A DNA stretch of 64,000 nucleotides from contig JAFXPH010000002.1 of the NCBI GenBank assembly GCA_017528085.1, forward strand, positions 1 to 64,000. The letters run 5' to 3'. The DNA comes from Clostridia bacterium. Its GTDB lineage: Bacteria > Bacillota > Clostridia > TANB77 > CAG-508. Shown piece by piece: positions 52,792 to 61,427 of the stretch; within the stretch, counting starts at the first letter, position 1; each line of letters opens with the position of its first letter. Position numbers and translations under genes: made by a program. The notes under the pieces were generated by a model, which made no database searches, was not told where the DNA came from, and worked only from the letters and a program-made list of their open reading frames with translations.

Positions 52792-53559
52792 TTATTTATT
52801 TATTCTTGAGATATTTGTAACTTTCATATTATCATCTAATTCAAACATAATACTATTAAACATTCCTTTACCTTCAGCTGCTTTATACTTTTCTGGAAGT
52901 GAAGTTTCAAATCTTTTGATTGAAGCTGCAATTTCCATTCCTATTACAGAATCTTTTGGTCCTGTCATACCAATATCAGTGATATAACCCATACCTTTTT
53001 CTGTAATTGTTTCATCAGCTGTTTGTACATGAGTGTGAGTTCCAAAAACAATGTTTGCATCACCATCAACATAGTATTTGAATGCAATTTTTTCAGCTGT
53101 TGCTTCACCGTGGAAGTCAACTATAATCAAATCGACATTGTTTTTAACTTCATTAATAATATTTTTAGCAACTAAGAATGGGTTTTCTGAAAGAACTCCC
53201 ATAGTTACTCTACCAATTAGATTAATTACACATATCTTCTTACCGTTTTTTTCAAAAATAGCATATCCTTTTCCAGGATTGTTTGGACTATAATTAGCAG
53301 GCCTTATTAGCTTTGGATCATCAATAAAATTAAAGATGTCCTTTTTACCCCAAGTATGGTTTCCCATTGTTACACAGTCTGCACCACAAGATAAAATATC
53401 TTGATAGTTTTTCTCTGTAAGTCCCATACCATCAGCAGCATTTTCACCGTTGACTATAACGAAATCAATCTTCTTATCTTCAATAATGAAAGGTAGACAA
53501 TCTTTAAGTTTTTGGATACCAACTTTTCCTACTATATCTCCTACAGCTAGTACTTTCAT
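52792..53559 (-). CDS. ymdB: YmdB-family metallophosphoesterase
   Basis: 255 residues. Begins MKVLAVGDIVGKVG and carries FVIVNGENAADGMGLT, CVTMGNHTWGKKDIFNFI, LIIVDFHGEATAEKIAF, GTHTHVQTADE and a conserved IGMTGPKDSVIG. In Bacillus YmdB is a 2',3'-cyclic nucleotide phosphodiesterase that affects biofilm and motility programmes. It usually lies near rny (RNase Y); rny is not in the window. Start follows GGAGAGATATTA. Confidence 0.95.
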   Translation of the reverse strand: MKVLAVGDIVGKVGIQKLKDCLPFIIEDKKIDFVIVNGENAADGMGLTEKNYQDILSCGADCVTMGNHTWGKKDIFNFIDDPKLIRPANYSPNNPGKGYAIFEKNGKKICVINLIGRVTMGVLSENPFLVAKNIINEVKNNVDLIIVDFHGEATAEKIAFKYYVDGDANIVFGTHTHVQTADETITEKGMGYITDIGMTGPKDSVIGMEIAASIKRFETSLPEKYKAAEGKGMFNSIMFELDDNMKVTNISRINK

Positions 53560-53631
53560 TAATATCTCTCCAATCTGTATTAAACTTCTTATATTTTAAC
53601 ATATTATATAGTTTTATACAAGAAATAAAAG

Positions 53632-53651
53632 GAGAGTGCCAGAGCACCCTC
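53632..53651 (-). terminator. Terminator of the 53692-54072 gene
   Basis: GAGGGTGC-TCTG-GCACTCTC stem followed on minus by CTTTTATTT; nearly the same as the terminator at 54174-54193. Confidence 0.85.
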
Positions 53652-53691
53652 CCCATGAGAACTGTCGTCGGTTACTATTGGAACTCAAGCT

Positions 53692-54072
53692 TTACTCAAA
53701 TTCCAAGTCAGTCACGTAATATATGCTGTGATCAAACACCGCTTTTTCGTAACTGAAGGAAACCAGAGAACCCGGATAGAGTTTCTTAGTTTCAAAGATG
53801 CTATAAGAGGTAGGAATCGCATACTGCTGTCCTTCCATGTAAGAAGTCCTAAAAGCATAATACGTAACACCCTTATAAACTATCTGTTCCACATTCTCAA
53901 TAACTGCCCCTTTGACGGTATACACCTGAGGGAAATTATAGACAATGATTTCTTCATGATCTGTAGCACTATTGTCCAAAGACCGTGCCATGCTTCCTGG
54001 AGTAGTAAGTACAATAAAGAACACCACAACCAGGAATATCATGATAATATCCGTAACTTTTTCTCTTCTCAT
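53692..54072 (-). CDS. Orphan exported or membrane protein, paralogue of the 54214-55980 C-terminus
   Basis: 126 residues. One N-terminal membrane helix (about 8-26: DIIMIFLVVVFFIVLTTPG), then about 95 outer residues rich in beta strands. The segment GVTYYAFRT...YAIPTSY...LYPGSLVSFSYEK...YYVTDLEFE aligns with GTTYFYFRT...LIPGNMVTFKYYD...VHIVTEIVFK at the end of the next gene, so the two share a small beta-barrel-like domain. Composition is foreign compared with neighbours. Start follows AGGAGGAATA, behind a GGGT-GATA-ACCC hairpin. Own promoter (54137-54165) and terminator. No function recognised. Confidence 0.75.
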   Translation of the reverse strand: MRREKVTDIIMIFLVVVFFIVLTTPGSMARSLDNSATDHEEIIVYNFPQVYTVKGAVIENVEQIVYKGVTYYAFRTSYMEGQQYAIPTSYSIFETKKLYPGSLVSFSYEKAVFDHSIYYVTDLEFE

Positions 54073-54136
54073 TATTCCTCCTATGGGTTATCACCCTAGT
54101 AAATGTGCAAAAAAGTAACGAACAGTTCATAAACAT

Positions 54137-54165
54137 ATTATACCATATTTTTGACATATTTACAA
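54137..54165 (-). promoter_or_regulatory. Promoter of the 53692-54072 gene
   Basis: TTGTAA (54160-54165), 17-base spacer, TATAAT (54137-54142) in ATATGGTATAATAT, a context repeated at the 54214-55980 gene. Confidence 0.75.
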
Positions 54166-54173
54166 AAAAAAGA

Positions 54174-54193
54174 GAGGGCGCCAGAGCGCCCTC
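54174..54193 (-). terminator. Terminator of the 54214-55980 gene
   Basis: GAGGGCGC-TCTG-GCGCCCTC stem followed on minus by TCTTTTTTTT. Confidence 0.93.
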
Positions 54194-54213
54194 CCCGTTA
54201 TGAGAACTGTTAG

Positions 54214-55980
54214 TTATTTGAACACGATTTCGGTTACGATATGCACATACTGCTCATTTGAGTCGTAGTACTTGAATGTAACCATGTTACCGGGAATAAG
54301 AAGCATTGTCTGCCAAGAGCTATTCTCGATAGAACTTACATACAGAGCCGCCAGAGCGTCTTCTGTTCTAAAATAGAAATATGTAGTCCCATCAATTGTA
54401 GCTGTCGTAACTTCAGTCACGATGGCATGCTCCATTTCCTGAATTTCAACACCGTCAGGAATCACATTTTTCTCTTGCTCAGGTTCATCTACTGCGACAC
54501 TTGACGTGGTCAGACCAGCAAGTCTCTTACGATAGAGATCCAAAGTAGAGTTTAAAGTTTCTCCCTGAACAGTCTTCTGATACTCTGCAACGTTGCAGAG
54601 TGCGTAGCGCTGAACCAATCCTGCATTGTCCTTCAGTAACATGAAGTAGGTCATTTCCCCATCCACATTAAAAATCGTCGGGAACGAAGCAGAATATTTC
54701 TGGCTCTGATCTTTGCCTTCAGCGGCCTTCTGAGCAGAGCTTTCTTCAGCACCACTTGCCGGATAGAACCTTGCTTCTCCTGTGCTTGGGCTAATCAGAA
54801 CAAATCCATAATTAGTTTCACTGTTGGATGCAGGTGTAATACCTGTATAAAACCAAATGGTTCCATCCTTAGCTACTACAGAATTATACCCATTAAACGG
54901 GGTATACTTGGACTCATCCTCATCAGTGCGAGCATCTCTGTAACTATATGCAGTCTTGTAAACATTCTGTTTGGCAAAGAGAGCATTACCGAACCCACCA
55001 GAATACACATAGTGATTCTGGATTTTGTCCATGAGATAAGAGACACTCATTGCATGATCTACCCAATCAGGAAGATTGTTGATTGCGTACTCGACCATTT
55101 CACCATTGCACGCATCTGTAATCACTACAGAATTCACCATGCTACCTCCAAAGATGAAAATAGAAGGTGACTTCACTTCGGTAATCCAGTATGCCTTGCC
55201 TTCATCGTCAATCTCAAAATAAGACTTTCCGAGAATATAGCTAGGATGTGCAAAATGAATGTGTCTTTCCAGGTCATGACTCCAGTAAGCAGACGGGCTA
55301 TACGTCATCGGAGTATCCAGCTCTTTATACGTAGCAGATTGTGTTTCAGCATTTACAAGCACATATCCAGGAATGGATTTTGCTTTGTTTGCTTTAAACA
55401 GACCACCAAAATTGAGAGGAGAAATACGATAATAATCGCCATTCACTTCAATAAGGTTGTACTCATCATCTACTTCGTAATAAGTAGCATTAGGAATACC
55501 GCCAATAGTACGGTCGCCAAGTCGCTGTGCTGTCATCTGGTCAACAATTATCAGATTTTCAGTATTGATTTCGGGGATATCCTGCTGGAAATCACCATCA
55601 ACCACCTCAATCTGATTGGAATAGGTTGTAGCATTAAACATCGGGGATCCGATCCAAGCAAAGATACCAGAAAGAATAAGAATTACAACCACGGCAATGC
55701 CAAGCACTATCGGGAAGTATTCAAAATCAATCTGATCATGATTGCCATCATAAGAATTGCTCTCGCGGAAAATCCAGCCACAAACGGCCATTACTCCAAG
55801 TGATACAACGATCTCGAGCCAGAACCCCCAGGCTCTGAAGGAAACGGGAGTGCAGAAAAAGTACTGGAACACGAAGTTCACGAGTACGACTGCAACAACC
55901 ATAACCAGAATCTGGATGATGTTCTTCTTGCTGACTACCTTCCGGGCATGTTCTTTGTTTTCAATGTTCTTGTTTCTCAT
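54214..55980 (-). CDS. Orphan multi-domain membrane protein, 588 residues
   Basis: No family recognised. Three membrane helices near the N-terminus (about 20-40, 48-68, 92-112), then about 470 outer residues. The region 135-265 (GIPNATYYEVDDEYNLIEVN, then GDYYRISP) has PepSY-like strand repeats. The region 270-470 contains FIFGGSMVNSVVITDACNGE, DGTIWFYTGITP and FVLISPSTGEARFYP, resembling a beta-propeller or binding platform. A C-terminal domain (about 510-588) is shared with the neighbouring small orphan. The line at 54481-54540 counts 29 of 60 G+C, the highest contrast in the window. The leader has a GGGG-AAGTA-CCCC hairpin directly before AAGGAGG. Single-gene unit. Confidence 0.78.
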   Translation of the reverse strand: MRNKNIENKEHARKVVSKKNIIQILVMVVAVVLVNFVFQYFFCTPVSFRAWGFWLEIVVSLGVMAVCGWIFRESNSYDGNHDQIDFEYFPIVLGIAVVVILILSGIFAWIGSPMFNATTYSNQIEVVDGDFQQDIPEINTENLIIVDQMTAQRLGDRTIGGIPNATYYEVDDEYNLIEVNGDYYRISPLNFGGLFKANKAKSIPGYVLVNAETQSATYKELDTPMTYSPSAYWSHDLERHIHFAHPSYILGKSYFEIDDEGKAYWITEVKSPSIFIFGGSMVNSVVITDACNGEMVEYAINNLPDWVDHAMSVSYLMDKIQNHYVYSGGFGNALFAKQNVYKTAYSYRDARTDEDESKYTPFNGYNSVVAKDGTIWFYTGITPASNSETNYGFVLISPSTGEARFYPASGAEESSAQKAAEGKDQSQKYSASFPTIFNVDGEMTYFMLLKDNAGLVQRYALCNVAEYQKTVQGETLNSTLDLYRKRLAGLTTSSVAVDEPEQEKNVIPDGVEIQEMEHAIVTEVTTATIDGTTYFYFRTEDALAALYVSSIENSSWQTMLLIPGNMVTFKYYDSNEQYVHIVTEIVFK

Positions 55981-55982
55981 AA

Positions 55983-56015
55983 CTGTCCTCCTTGGGGTAC
56001 TTCCCCTTAGTATAA
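55983..56015 (-). promoter_or_regulatory. Leader hairpin before the 54214-55980 ribosome site
   Basis: GGGG-AAGTA-CCCC stem, then AAGGAGG. The 53692-54072 gene has the matching order: ACTA, GGGT-GATA-ACCC stem, AGGAGG (about 54075-54095). Confidence 0.6.
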
Positions 56016-56044
56016 AATAAAATTGAAACTAACAGTTCACTTAT

Positions 56045-56073
56045 ATTATACCATATTTTATGTCAACATTCAA
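56045..56073 (-). promoter_or_regulatory. Promoter of the 54214-55980 gene
   Basis: TTGAAT (56068-56073), 17-base spacer, TATAAT (56045-56050) in AATATGGTATAATAT, followed by GTGAACTGTT as at the 53692-54072 promoter. Confidence 0.75.
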
Positions 56074-56084
56074 GAAATGAAAAA

Positions 56085-56107
56085 CGGGCTATCACACTGA
56101 TAGCCCG
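56085..56107 (-). terminator. Terminator of the 56124-56675 gene
   Basis: CGGGCTATCA/TGATAGCCCG stem followed on minus by TTTTTC. Confidence 0.93.
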
Positions 56108-56123
56108 AATTTCGTACTGTTTC

Positions 56124-56675
56124 TTAATACTTAGTTACCATGAGTCCAGCATTCCCTTTTTTCATCACATAAGAAATCTGATACTTCTTGTCATTGTAGA
56201 TTAGAAGATACTTATTTTCTCCCATTCCATCATAGACTTCATTAGCACCAAGAGCTCTTATAAGAGTTACTTTGCTGAGGTCAAATGTAAGTCCTAATTG
56301 TGTAAGGACAAAAATTGACTCATGAGGAGTACCAAACTCAGCTCCAAACAGGCGAATAGCCCCTGCGACCAATTCATCAGGGATGATCCTAAGATGAATC
56401 ATAGATTCTCCCTTTTTAAAATTGGGCATAAAATAGTGGACTAAAGAAAGATTCGGTACTACCCAAATCCCACTCCGTTCGTTCTTAAGCTTCTCTCGAT
56501 CTGTTCTGGAAATAATAGTGTTAATGAATTTTCCAAAACGGACTGTTCCCTGCTTGTAATAGAACGACTGATTCATTTCAGTTACCCGAATGGTGCATGT
56601 GCTGGAGTACTTCAAGTTTTCATCCACAGTACCGGTTTTTAGATTCACAAAATTGCCATACGTAATCGTAAGCAT
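56124..56675 (-). CDS. Orphan protein with foreign composition, 183 residues
   Basis: No family recognised. Soluble, mixed alpha/beta: beta-rich N-terminus (CTIRVTEMNQSFYYKQGTVR), a central IWVVPNLSLVHYFMPN, a helical PDELVAGAIRLFGAEFG and a C-terminal beta hairpin KYLLIYNDKKYQISYVMKKG. The line at 56461-56520 counts 26 of 60 G+C. Start follows AAAGGAGAAACC. Upstream are two palindromes (TGTCAATTGACA and AATGTGATTCACATT), possible operators or RNA hairpins. Single-gene unit with its own terminator, next to the duplicated orphan cassettes. Confidence 0.75.
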   Translation of the reverse strand: MLTITYGNFVNLKTGTVDENLKYSSTCTIRVTEMNQSFYYKQGTVRFGKFINTIISRTDREKLKNERSGIWVVPNLSLVHYFMPNFKKGESMIHLRIIPDELVAGAIRLFGAEFGTPHESIFVLTQLGLTFDLSKVTLIRALGANEVYDGMGENKYLLIYNDKKYQISYVMKKGNAGLMVTKY

Positions 56676-56688
56676 GGTTTCTCCTTTC

Positions 56689-56732
56689 TGTCAATTGACA
56701 AGTCATAATGTGAATCACATTTCCAAATTAGG
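56689..56732 (-). promoter_or_regulatory. Two palindromes upstream of the 56124-56675 gene
   Basis: TGTCAATTGACA (about 56691-56702) and AATGTGA-T-TCACATT (about 56708-56722) lie between a weak -10 TAAAAT (near 56740) and the start codon. Confidence 0.45.
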
Positions 56733-56767
56733 AACGTCACTTATTTTAGCACACTTTTGTGCAAAAA

Positions 56768-56800
56768 AAAAGATAGAAATACTTTATATTTCTATCTTTT
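56768..56800 (-). terminator. Terminator of the FtsX-type permease gene
   Basis: AAAAGATAGAAATA/TATTTCTATCTTTT stem with U9 on minus. Confidence 0.92.
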
Positions 56801-56803
56801 TAC

Positions 56804-59800
56804 TTATTCTACACTCTTAAGTGACTCAATCATATCTATTTTCTTTAAAGAAAAGTATGTAAGTATATTTACAATTACTGAAAATACTATAGTAAGTCCA
56901 ATAGATATTAATATACTTGTTCCATATATATTAATTGGAAATCTTAACATATCAATTTCACATGTCTTTAATATGAATCCTGTAAGTACTTCTCCGAATA
57001 AAACACCTAATCCTATACCTATTATAGTAAGTATTATTATTTCTCTTGTAATGTAATCATACACTTCCCTATCATAGAATCCTAATACTTTTATTGTAGC
57101 AAGTTCTCTAATTCTTTCTGAAATATTTATATTAGTTAAATTATATAAAACAACAAAAGCTAAAAGTCCAGCTGCAACAATTAAAATATATACAACAGCA
57201 TTTAAGTTTTGAAGAATGTTATTAATTTGTGTCTTCATTGAAGAAACAAGTATTACATTTACCGTTCTAGAATCTGCTAGTAATTTCTCTGATAAGTTTT
57301 GTTCATCTTCTTCACTCAAATTACCTTCATATTTAATAAAGAATACATTAGGGGTTGTGTCGTTATTATCTACAACTTTGTTATAGTAGTTTTCTGTCAT
57401 GTATATATTGTGTTGTACATAATGTTCTGAAATCCCCTTAACCTTTACTTTATATTCTTCCATATCTAGATTCCTTAAAGTAATTTCATCACCAGGTTTT
57501 ATATTTAATAAATCTGCTATCTTACTACTTATAACAACTGATTCATCATCTAGTTCAAATTCATTAGATTCGTTTTTATATTCTCTAATTGTTATAAATT
57601 CTTTAAACTTATTTATATCTTTTACTACATCTAGTTGAGCATCATAAGATAAATCTCCTTTTACTATAGACATAGTCTCAACGTATAAACTATAAACGTC
57701 ATTAACCTCATCATGAGTTTTAATAGAATCCATATATCTATTTTGCTCATCTATTGTCATAGAGTCTTTAATTGCAACATACATATTGTAATGATAAATA
57801 TGATCATATTGTAAATCTAGTACTGAAGAAATAGAATCTTTAAGTCCAAAACCTGCAAGTATTAATCCTGTACATCCTGCTATACCAATTATAGTCATGA
57901 AGAATCTCTTCTTATATCTAAACATATTTCTTATTGTAACTTTTTGAGTAAAACTTAATCTATTCCAAATAAATTTAATATTTTCAAGAATAACTCTTTT
58001 TCCAGTTTTTGGAGCTTTTGGTCTCATAAGTTCAGCAGGAACATTCTTAAGTTCTGAATTCATAGTCATAATAGTTGCACCAACAATACATAAGTACATT
58101 GTTCCAAGTCCAACTAAAGCAAACTTAAAGTTAAAGAACACAACTGGGTCCATATGACAAAACATCATTTCATATAGATAAATAATGATTCTAGGAAGTG
58201 TATACATACAAGTAAGTATACCTAAAAATCCTCCTACTATAGTTGCTATAGAAGCAAATAAAATGTATTTATACACAATCTGACTTTTTGTATATCCTAA
58301 AGCTTTTAAAGTTCCTATTAATGTTCTTTGCTCTTCTACCATTCTTGTCATAGATGTTAAACTAATTAATGTTGCTATTATGAAAAATACTATTGGAAAT
58401 ACAATAGCAATAGCTGTAATACTATCTAAGTTTTTAATGTAACTTCCAAAGCCATCTAAATCGAATCTATCTTGTATGTACCATTTTGCCTCTTTTAGAT
58501 CTTTTACTTTTTGTCTTGCATCAATTAATTTTTTCTCAGCATCTAATATTTTCTCATCAAATTCTTTTTTACCATCTGCAAGTTCTATTTCAGCATCTTT
58601 AATTTTATTTTTTCCTTTATTTAGTTCTTTTCTACCATCCTCGATTTCTTTTAATGCTTCACTATGTTTGTTATTTAACTCTCTTTGAGCACTATCTAAT
58701 GTACTGTAACCATTATTTATTTCTGCTCTTCCACTTTCTAATTGTTTAGAAGCACTTACTAAAGCATACATTCCTTCTAGCTGAGTTTTTTTAGTATTTA
58801 ATTCTGTAAGAGTTATTTTTAGATTTTCAATAGTCGCAGATATTTGAGCTATTTGTCCTGAATAATCTTGTGGAGTTACATTTTCCATGTGATTAACATT
58901 TTGCATAGATTTTAATGTCTCTAATGTAATAGTTAGTTCTTTAATTTTTTGATTTATCATATTTATGTTAGTATTTAACTCATTTAAGTTACTATCATAA
59001 TTAGCAGCCATACTATTTAACATTTCCATAGAAATGTTATTTTGTTTTAATGTTTCTTCAAACTGTCTTTGCGCTTCATTTAATTCTATTTCACTTGCAA
59101 TTAACTTATTATAGCCTTCAGTTATTTGATTTTGCGCTGAACTTATTTCACTATTTAAAGTGTTCTCTGCATCTTTAATTTTCTTTTCATTATCTGCAAT
59201 TTCTTTTTTTCCATCTGCTATTTCTTTTTCAGCATCTTTAATTTCTTTTAATGCTTTTGCTTTCTCTTCTTCTAATGTCTTTTCAGCATCAGCTAATTTC
59301 TCGTTTGCTTCTCCTACAATAGAATTATATCTAGCATCTTCTCTTTCTTCTTTGATTGAATCTATTCTATCTTTAAGTTCTTTAATCTTTTCTTTATATT
59401 CATCTTCTGAAGAATTTAAGTCTTTAACACCACTTACTGTAACATATATATTTGTATAAATATCATTTGTGATATTACTCTTAAGAATATATGCATAATA
59501 GTCAATTGAGCCATTACCAATTGTTGTTATACCTCTATCATGAGAAAGATATATTGGTGAATTAACGAATCCAACAACTTTTAAACTATTAGTCTTAAAG
59601 TTGCCTTTTTCTTTTTCTTCTTCTAAATCTTCTTTATCATCTTCATCATCAAAGTTAGCTTCTTCAACTTCAATCTCACTGTCATCTTCTAAATAGCTAG
59701 GATCTTCTTCAATGTTTATTGTATCGCCTATTTTTATCCCTTTGATTTTTATCTTATTATCTATAACACATTCATTTTCATTTTCAGGAAGTCGTCCTTC

Positions 59801-60157
59801 TACAAGATCAACATGATTTAATTCATCAGAATATTGAAGAAGTTTGATAATTTGTTTATCATCACTGATTTCAGCAAATACATCTTCAGAATATATTGGG
59901 ACTACTTTATCTACTCCATCGATATTTTTGATTTTTTCTACATCGTCATCTGTTAGTCCTAAAGTAGACATTATTTGGATGTCAAAGCATTCTGTTTTAT
60001 CAAAAAATGCATCTAAAGTTCTACCCATATCAGGTGGAGCTGCTCTTAAGCCAGCATAAAAGCCAACACCCAAAAACGCCATAATCATTATGGAAATAAA
60101 ACGTTTAAAATTAACTTTTATTTCTTTTATACTGTCTTTCTTTAATGCTTTTAACAT
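56804..60157 (-). CDS. FtsX/MacB-type ABC permease with large coiled-coil outer domain
   Basis: 1117 residues. N-terminal helix (about 19-38), a long outer region up to about 585, three membrane helices (about 590-760) of a first FtsX domain, a second helix near 785-805 with outer domain, and a final FtsX domain of three helices (about 985-1100). The outer region 235-560 is a Lys/Glu/Ala coiled coil (EEEKAKALKEIKDAEKEIAD, then GKKEIADNEKKIKDAEN) with repeated 'ADGKKE' units, the kind seen in Firmicutes putative exporters. Such permeases need a separate ATPase for mechanical or export work; none is adjacent. Start follows AAAGGATATTTAG. Own promoter at 60191-60219. Confidence 0.9.
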   Translation of the reverse strand: MLKALKKDSIKEIKVNFKRFISIMIMAFLGVGFYAGLRAAPPDMGRTLDAFFDKTECFDIQIMSTLGLTDDDVEKIKNIDGVDKVVPIYSEDVFAEISDDKQIIKLLQYSDELNHVDLVEGRLPENENECVIDNKIKIKGIKIGDTINIEEDPSYLEDDSEIEVEEANFDDEDDKEDLEEEKEKGNFKTNSLKVVGFVNSPIYLSHDRGITTIGNGSIDYYAYILKSNITNDIYTNIYVTVSGVKDLNSSEDEYKEKIKELKDRIDSIKEEREDARYNSIVGEANEKLADAEKTLEEEKAKALKEIKDAEKEIADGKKEIADNEKKIKDAENTLNSEISSAQNQITEGYNKLIASEIELNEAQRQFEETLKQNNISMEMLNSMAANYDSNLNELNTNINMINQKIKELTITLETLKSMQNVNHMENVTPQDYSGQIAQISATIENLKITLTELNTKKTQLEGMYALVSASKQLESGRAEINNGYSTLDSAQRELNNKHSEALKEIEDGRKELNKGKNKIKDAEIELADGKKEFDEKILDAEKKLIDARQKVKDLKEAKWYIQDRFDLDGFGSYIKNLDSITAIAIVFPIVFFIIATLISLTSMTRMVEEQRTLIGTLKALGYTKSQIVYKYILFASIATIVGGFLGILTCMYTLPRIIIYLYEMMFCHMDPVVFFNFKFALVGLGTMYLCIVGATIMTMNSELKNVPAELMRPKAPKTGKRVILENIKFIWNRLSFTQKVTIRNMFRYKKRFFMTIIGIAGCTGLILAGFGLKDSISSVLDLQYDHIYHYNMYVAIKDSMTIDEQNRYMDSIKTHDEVNDVYSLYVETMSIVKGDLSYDAQLDVVKDINKFKEFITIREYKNESNEFELDDESVVISSKIADLLNIKPGDEITLRNLDMEEYKVKVKGISEHYVQHNIYMTENYYNKVVDNNDTTPNVFFIKYEGNLSEEDEQNLSEKLLADSRTVNVILVSSMKTQINNILQNLNAVVYILIVAAGLLAFVVLYNLTNINISERIRELATIKVLGFYDREVYDYITREIIILTIIGIGLGVLFGEVLTGFILKTCEIDMLRFPINIYGTSILISIGLTIVFSVIVNILTYFSLKKIDMIESLKSVE

Positions 60158-60190
60158 CTAAATATCCTTTCTTAAAATACTTCACACAAA

Positions 60191-60219
60191 ATTATATATT
60201 AAAATAACCTTTCTAACAA
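60191..60219 (-). promoter_or_regulatory. Promoter of the FtsX-type permease gene
   Basis: TTGTTA (60214-60219), 17-base spacer, TATAAT (60191-60196). Confidence 0.72.
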
Positions 60220-60234
60220 TAACTAAAAACAAAA

Positions 60235-60260
60235 AAGATGGAAGACTTATCTTCCATCTT
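60235..60260 (-). terminator. Terminator of the 60274-60612 gene
   Basis: AAGATGGAAGA/TCTTCCATCTT stem followed on minus by U-run. Confidence 0.92.
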
Positions 60261-60273
60261 GACGTTTTATTAA

Positions 60274-60612
60274 TTATTCTTCACTATCTTCTTCATCTTC
60301 TTCTAATGAAGGAATGTTATCAAGTTTTTTGCTCATTACAGTTAATTTTCTTAAAACTGCAATTTTCCAATAACCATCTTGGACTTCTTTAGCAGTATTA
60401 ATTGTAAGTAAAACTGCAAATCCAAAGAATATTAGTGTACTTGTTGTTATAACTAGTACTTTTATTGAATAATCAACTAATAGTACATTAACTAGATATT
60501 CAGATATAAGTGTACCAATTAAGCATCCTATAACGCTGAATAAAAGCATTAGTACTATTCTTCTTACTTTTAACCAAAATATATAATTCTTAAAACTATT
60601 TTCATTATACAT
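60274..60612 (-). CDS. Small membrane protein with acidic tail, 112 residues
   Basis: Two hydrophobic segments (about 17-38 and 47-70) with a polar C-terminus ending EEDEEDSEE. No family recognised. The cytosolic helix KEVQDGYWKIAVLRKLTVMSKKL follows the second segment. Single-gene unit; start follows GAGGTTAGTTTT. Composition is that of the host. It lies between a permease and a secreted unknown. Confidence 0.75.
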   Translation of the reverse strand: MYNENSFKNYIFWLKVRRIVLMLLFSVIGCLIGTLISEYLVNVLLVDYSIKVLVITTSTLIFFGFAVLLTINTAKEVQDGYWKIAVLRKLTVMSKKLDNIPSLEEDEEDSEE

Positions 60613-60642
60613 AAAACTAACCTCAAAAATAAAATCATAAAT

Positions 60643-60671
60643 ATTATATTCTTTAACAAATTATAAGTCAA
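60643..60671 (-). promoter_or_regulatory. Promoter of the 60274-60612 gene
   Basis: TTGACT (60666-60671), 17-base spacer, TATAAT (60643-60648). Confidence 0.8.
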
Positions 60672-60675
60672 TTAA

Positions 60676-61401
60676 TTACATTCTCTTTGCTATTATTACT
60701 GTTAAAACGCCAACTATAATAAATACAAGGACGTAGATTATTAAATTGCCTTTAAAATTATGCTCACTTATTATAAGTTCATTAGACTTAGTTGTATTTT
60801 CGACTCCCATATCAAGTGAAGTATTAGCTACTGTATCATCTACCATCTTTTCTTTATAATCAGGATCAAATACATTTTTTCTAGTAGATGCTAAAACTAA
60901 AAGTTCATCTCCTGTAGTATATTCTTCATCTTCTTTTAAGTCTCTTGAATCAGAATCAGCAATTACAACTTTTCCATTTTGGAATTTAATCATTGATACT
61001 TCTTCGTGGCCCATTTGACCTCTTACAAGCATGATTTGTTTTAAATCATCCATTTTATAAAATGCTGTATGACCTCCTGGTAAATAACCAGAGTATACAA
61101 GCTTACCGTCTTTTCCAAATGTGTATACTGACATTATTTTTTCAGCTTCACTCTCACCTGTTGTTATAAAAATCTCTTCTACTTCATCTTGATTAATATC
61201 TACACTAAAGTATTCAGACTCTGGTGCTTTTTCAAAATATAGATTAAGTAAGTCTTTATAACAATCTCTATATGTTTCATATTTTTCATTCATTATGCTA
61301 GATTCATCTACTCCGTTATCATCTACGTTAGCATAACAACAACTTATACTAAGTAGTAGAGCTATTAATACTAAAATACTAATTAATATTTTTCTTTGCA
61401 T
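60676..61401 (-). CDS. Secreted, C-terminally anchored protein, 241 residues
   Basis: Start at ATG 61401 after AGAGGTGTGTT; the longer frame to 61437 starts inside a terminator. N-terminal signal peptide (QRKILISILVLIALLLSISC), an outer domain of about 190 residues and a C-terminal helix (about 219-238: LIIYVLVFIIVGVLTVIIA) before KRM. The outer part SVDINQDEVEEIFITTGESE followed by SVYTFGKDGKLVYSG is similar in rhythm to FG-GAP/VCBS-like or lipoprotein beta domains of clostridia. Function unknown. The gene follows pgi with only a terminator between them, so it may depend on read-through. Confidence 0.75.
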   Translation of the reverse strand: MQRKILISILVLIALLLSISCCYANVDDNGVDESSIMNEKYETYRDCYKDLLNLYFEKAPESEYFSVDINQDEVEEIFITTGESEAEKIMSVYTFGKDGKLVYSGYLPGGHTAFYKMDDLKQIMLVRGQMGHEEVSMIKFQNGKVVIADSDSRDLKEDEEYTTGDELLVLASTRKNVFDPDYKEKMVDDTVANTSLDMGVENTTKSNELIISEHNFKGNLIIYVLVFIIVGVLTVIIAKRM

Positions 61402-61427
61402 AACACACCTCTTTTTCAAAAAAATAA

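Noticed and set aside
53969..54157. Alternative minus-strand frame overlapping the small orphan
   Set aside because: The 53692-54072 frame has AGGAGG at its start and shares a domain with its neighbour; the alternative has neither.
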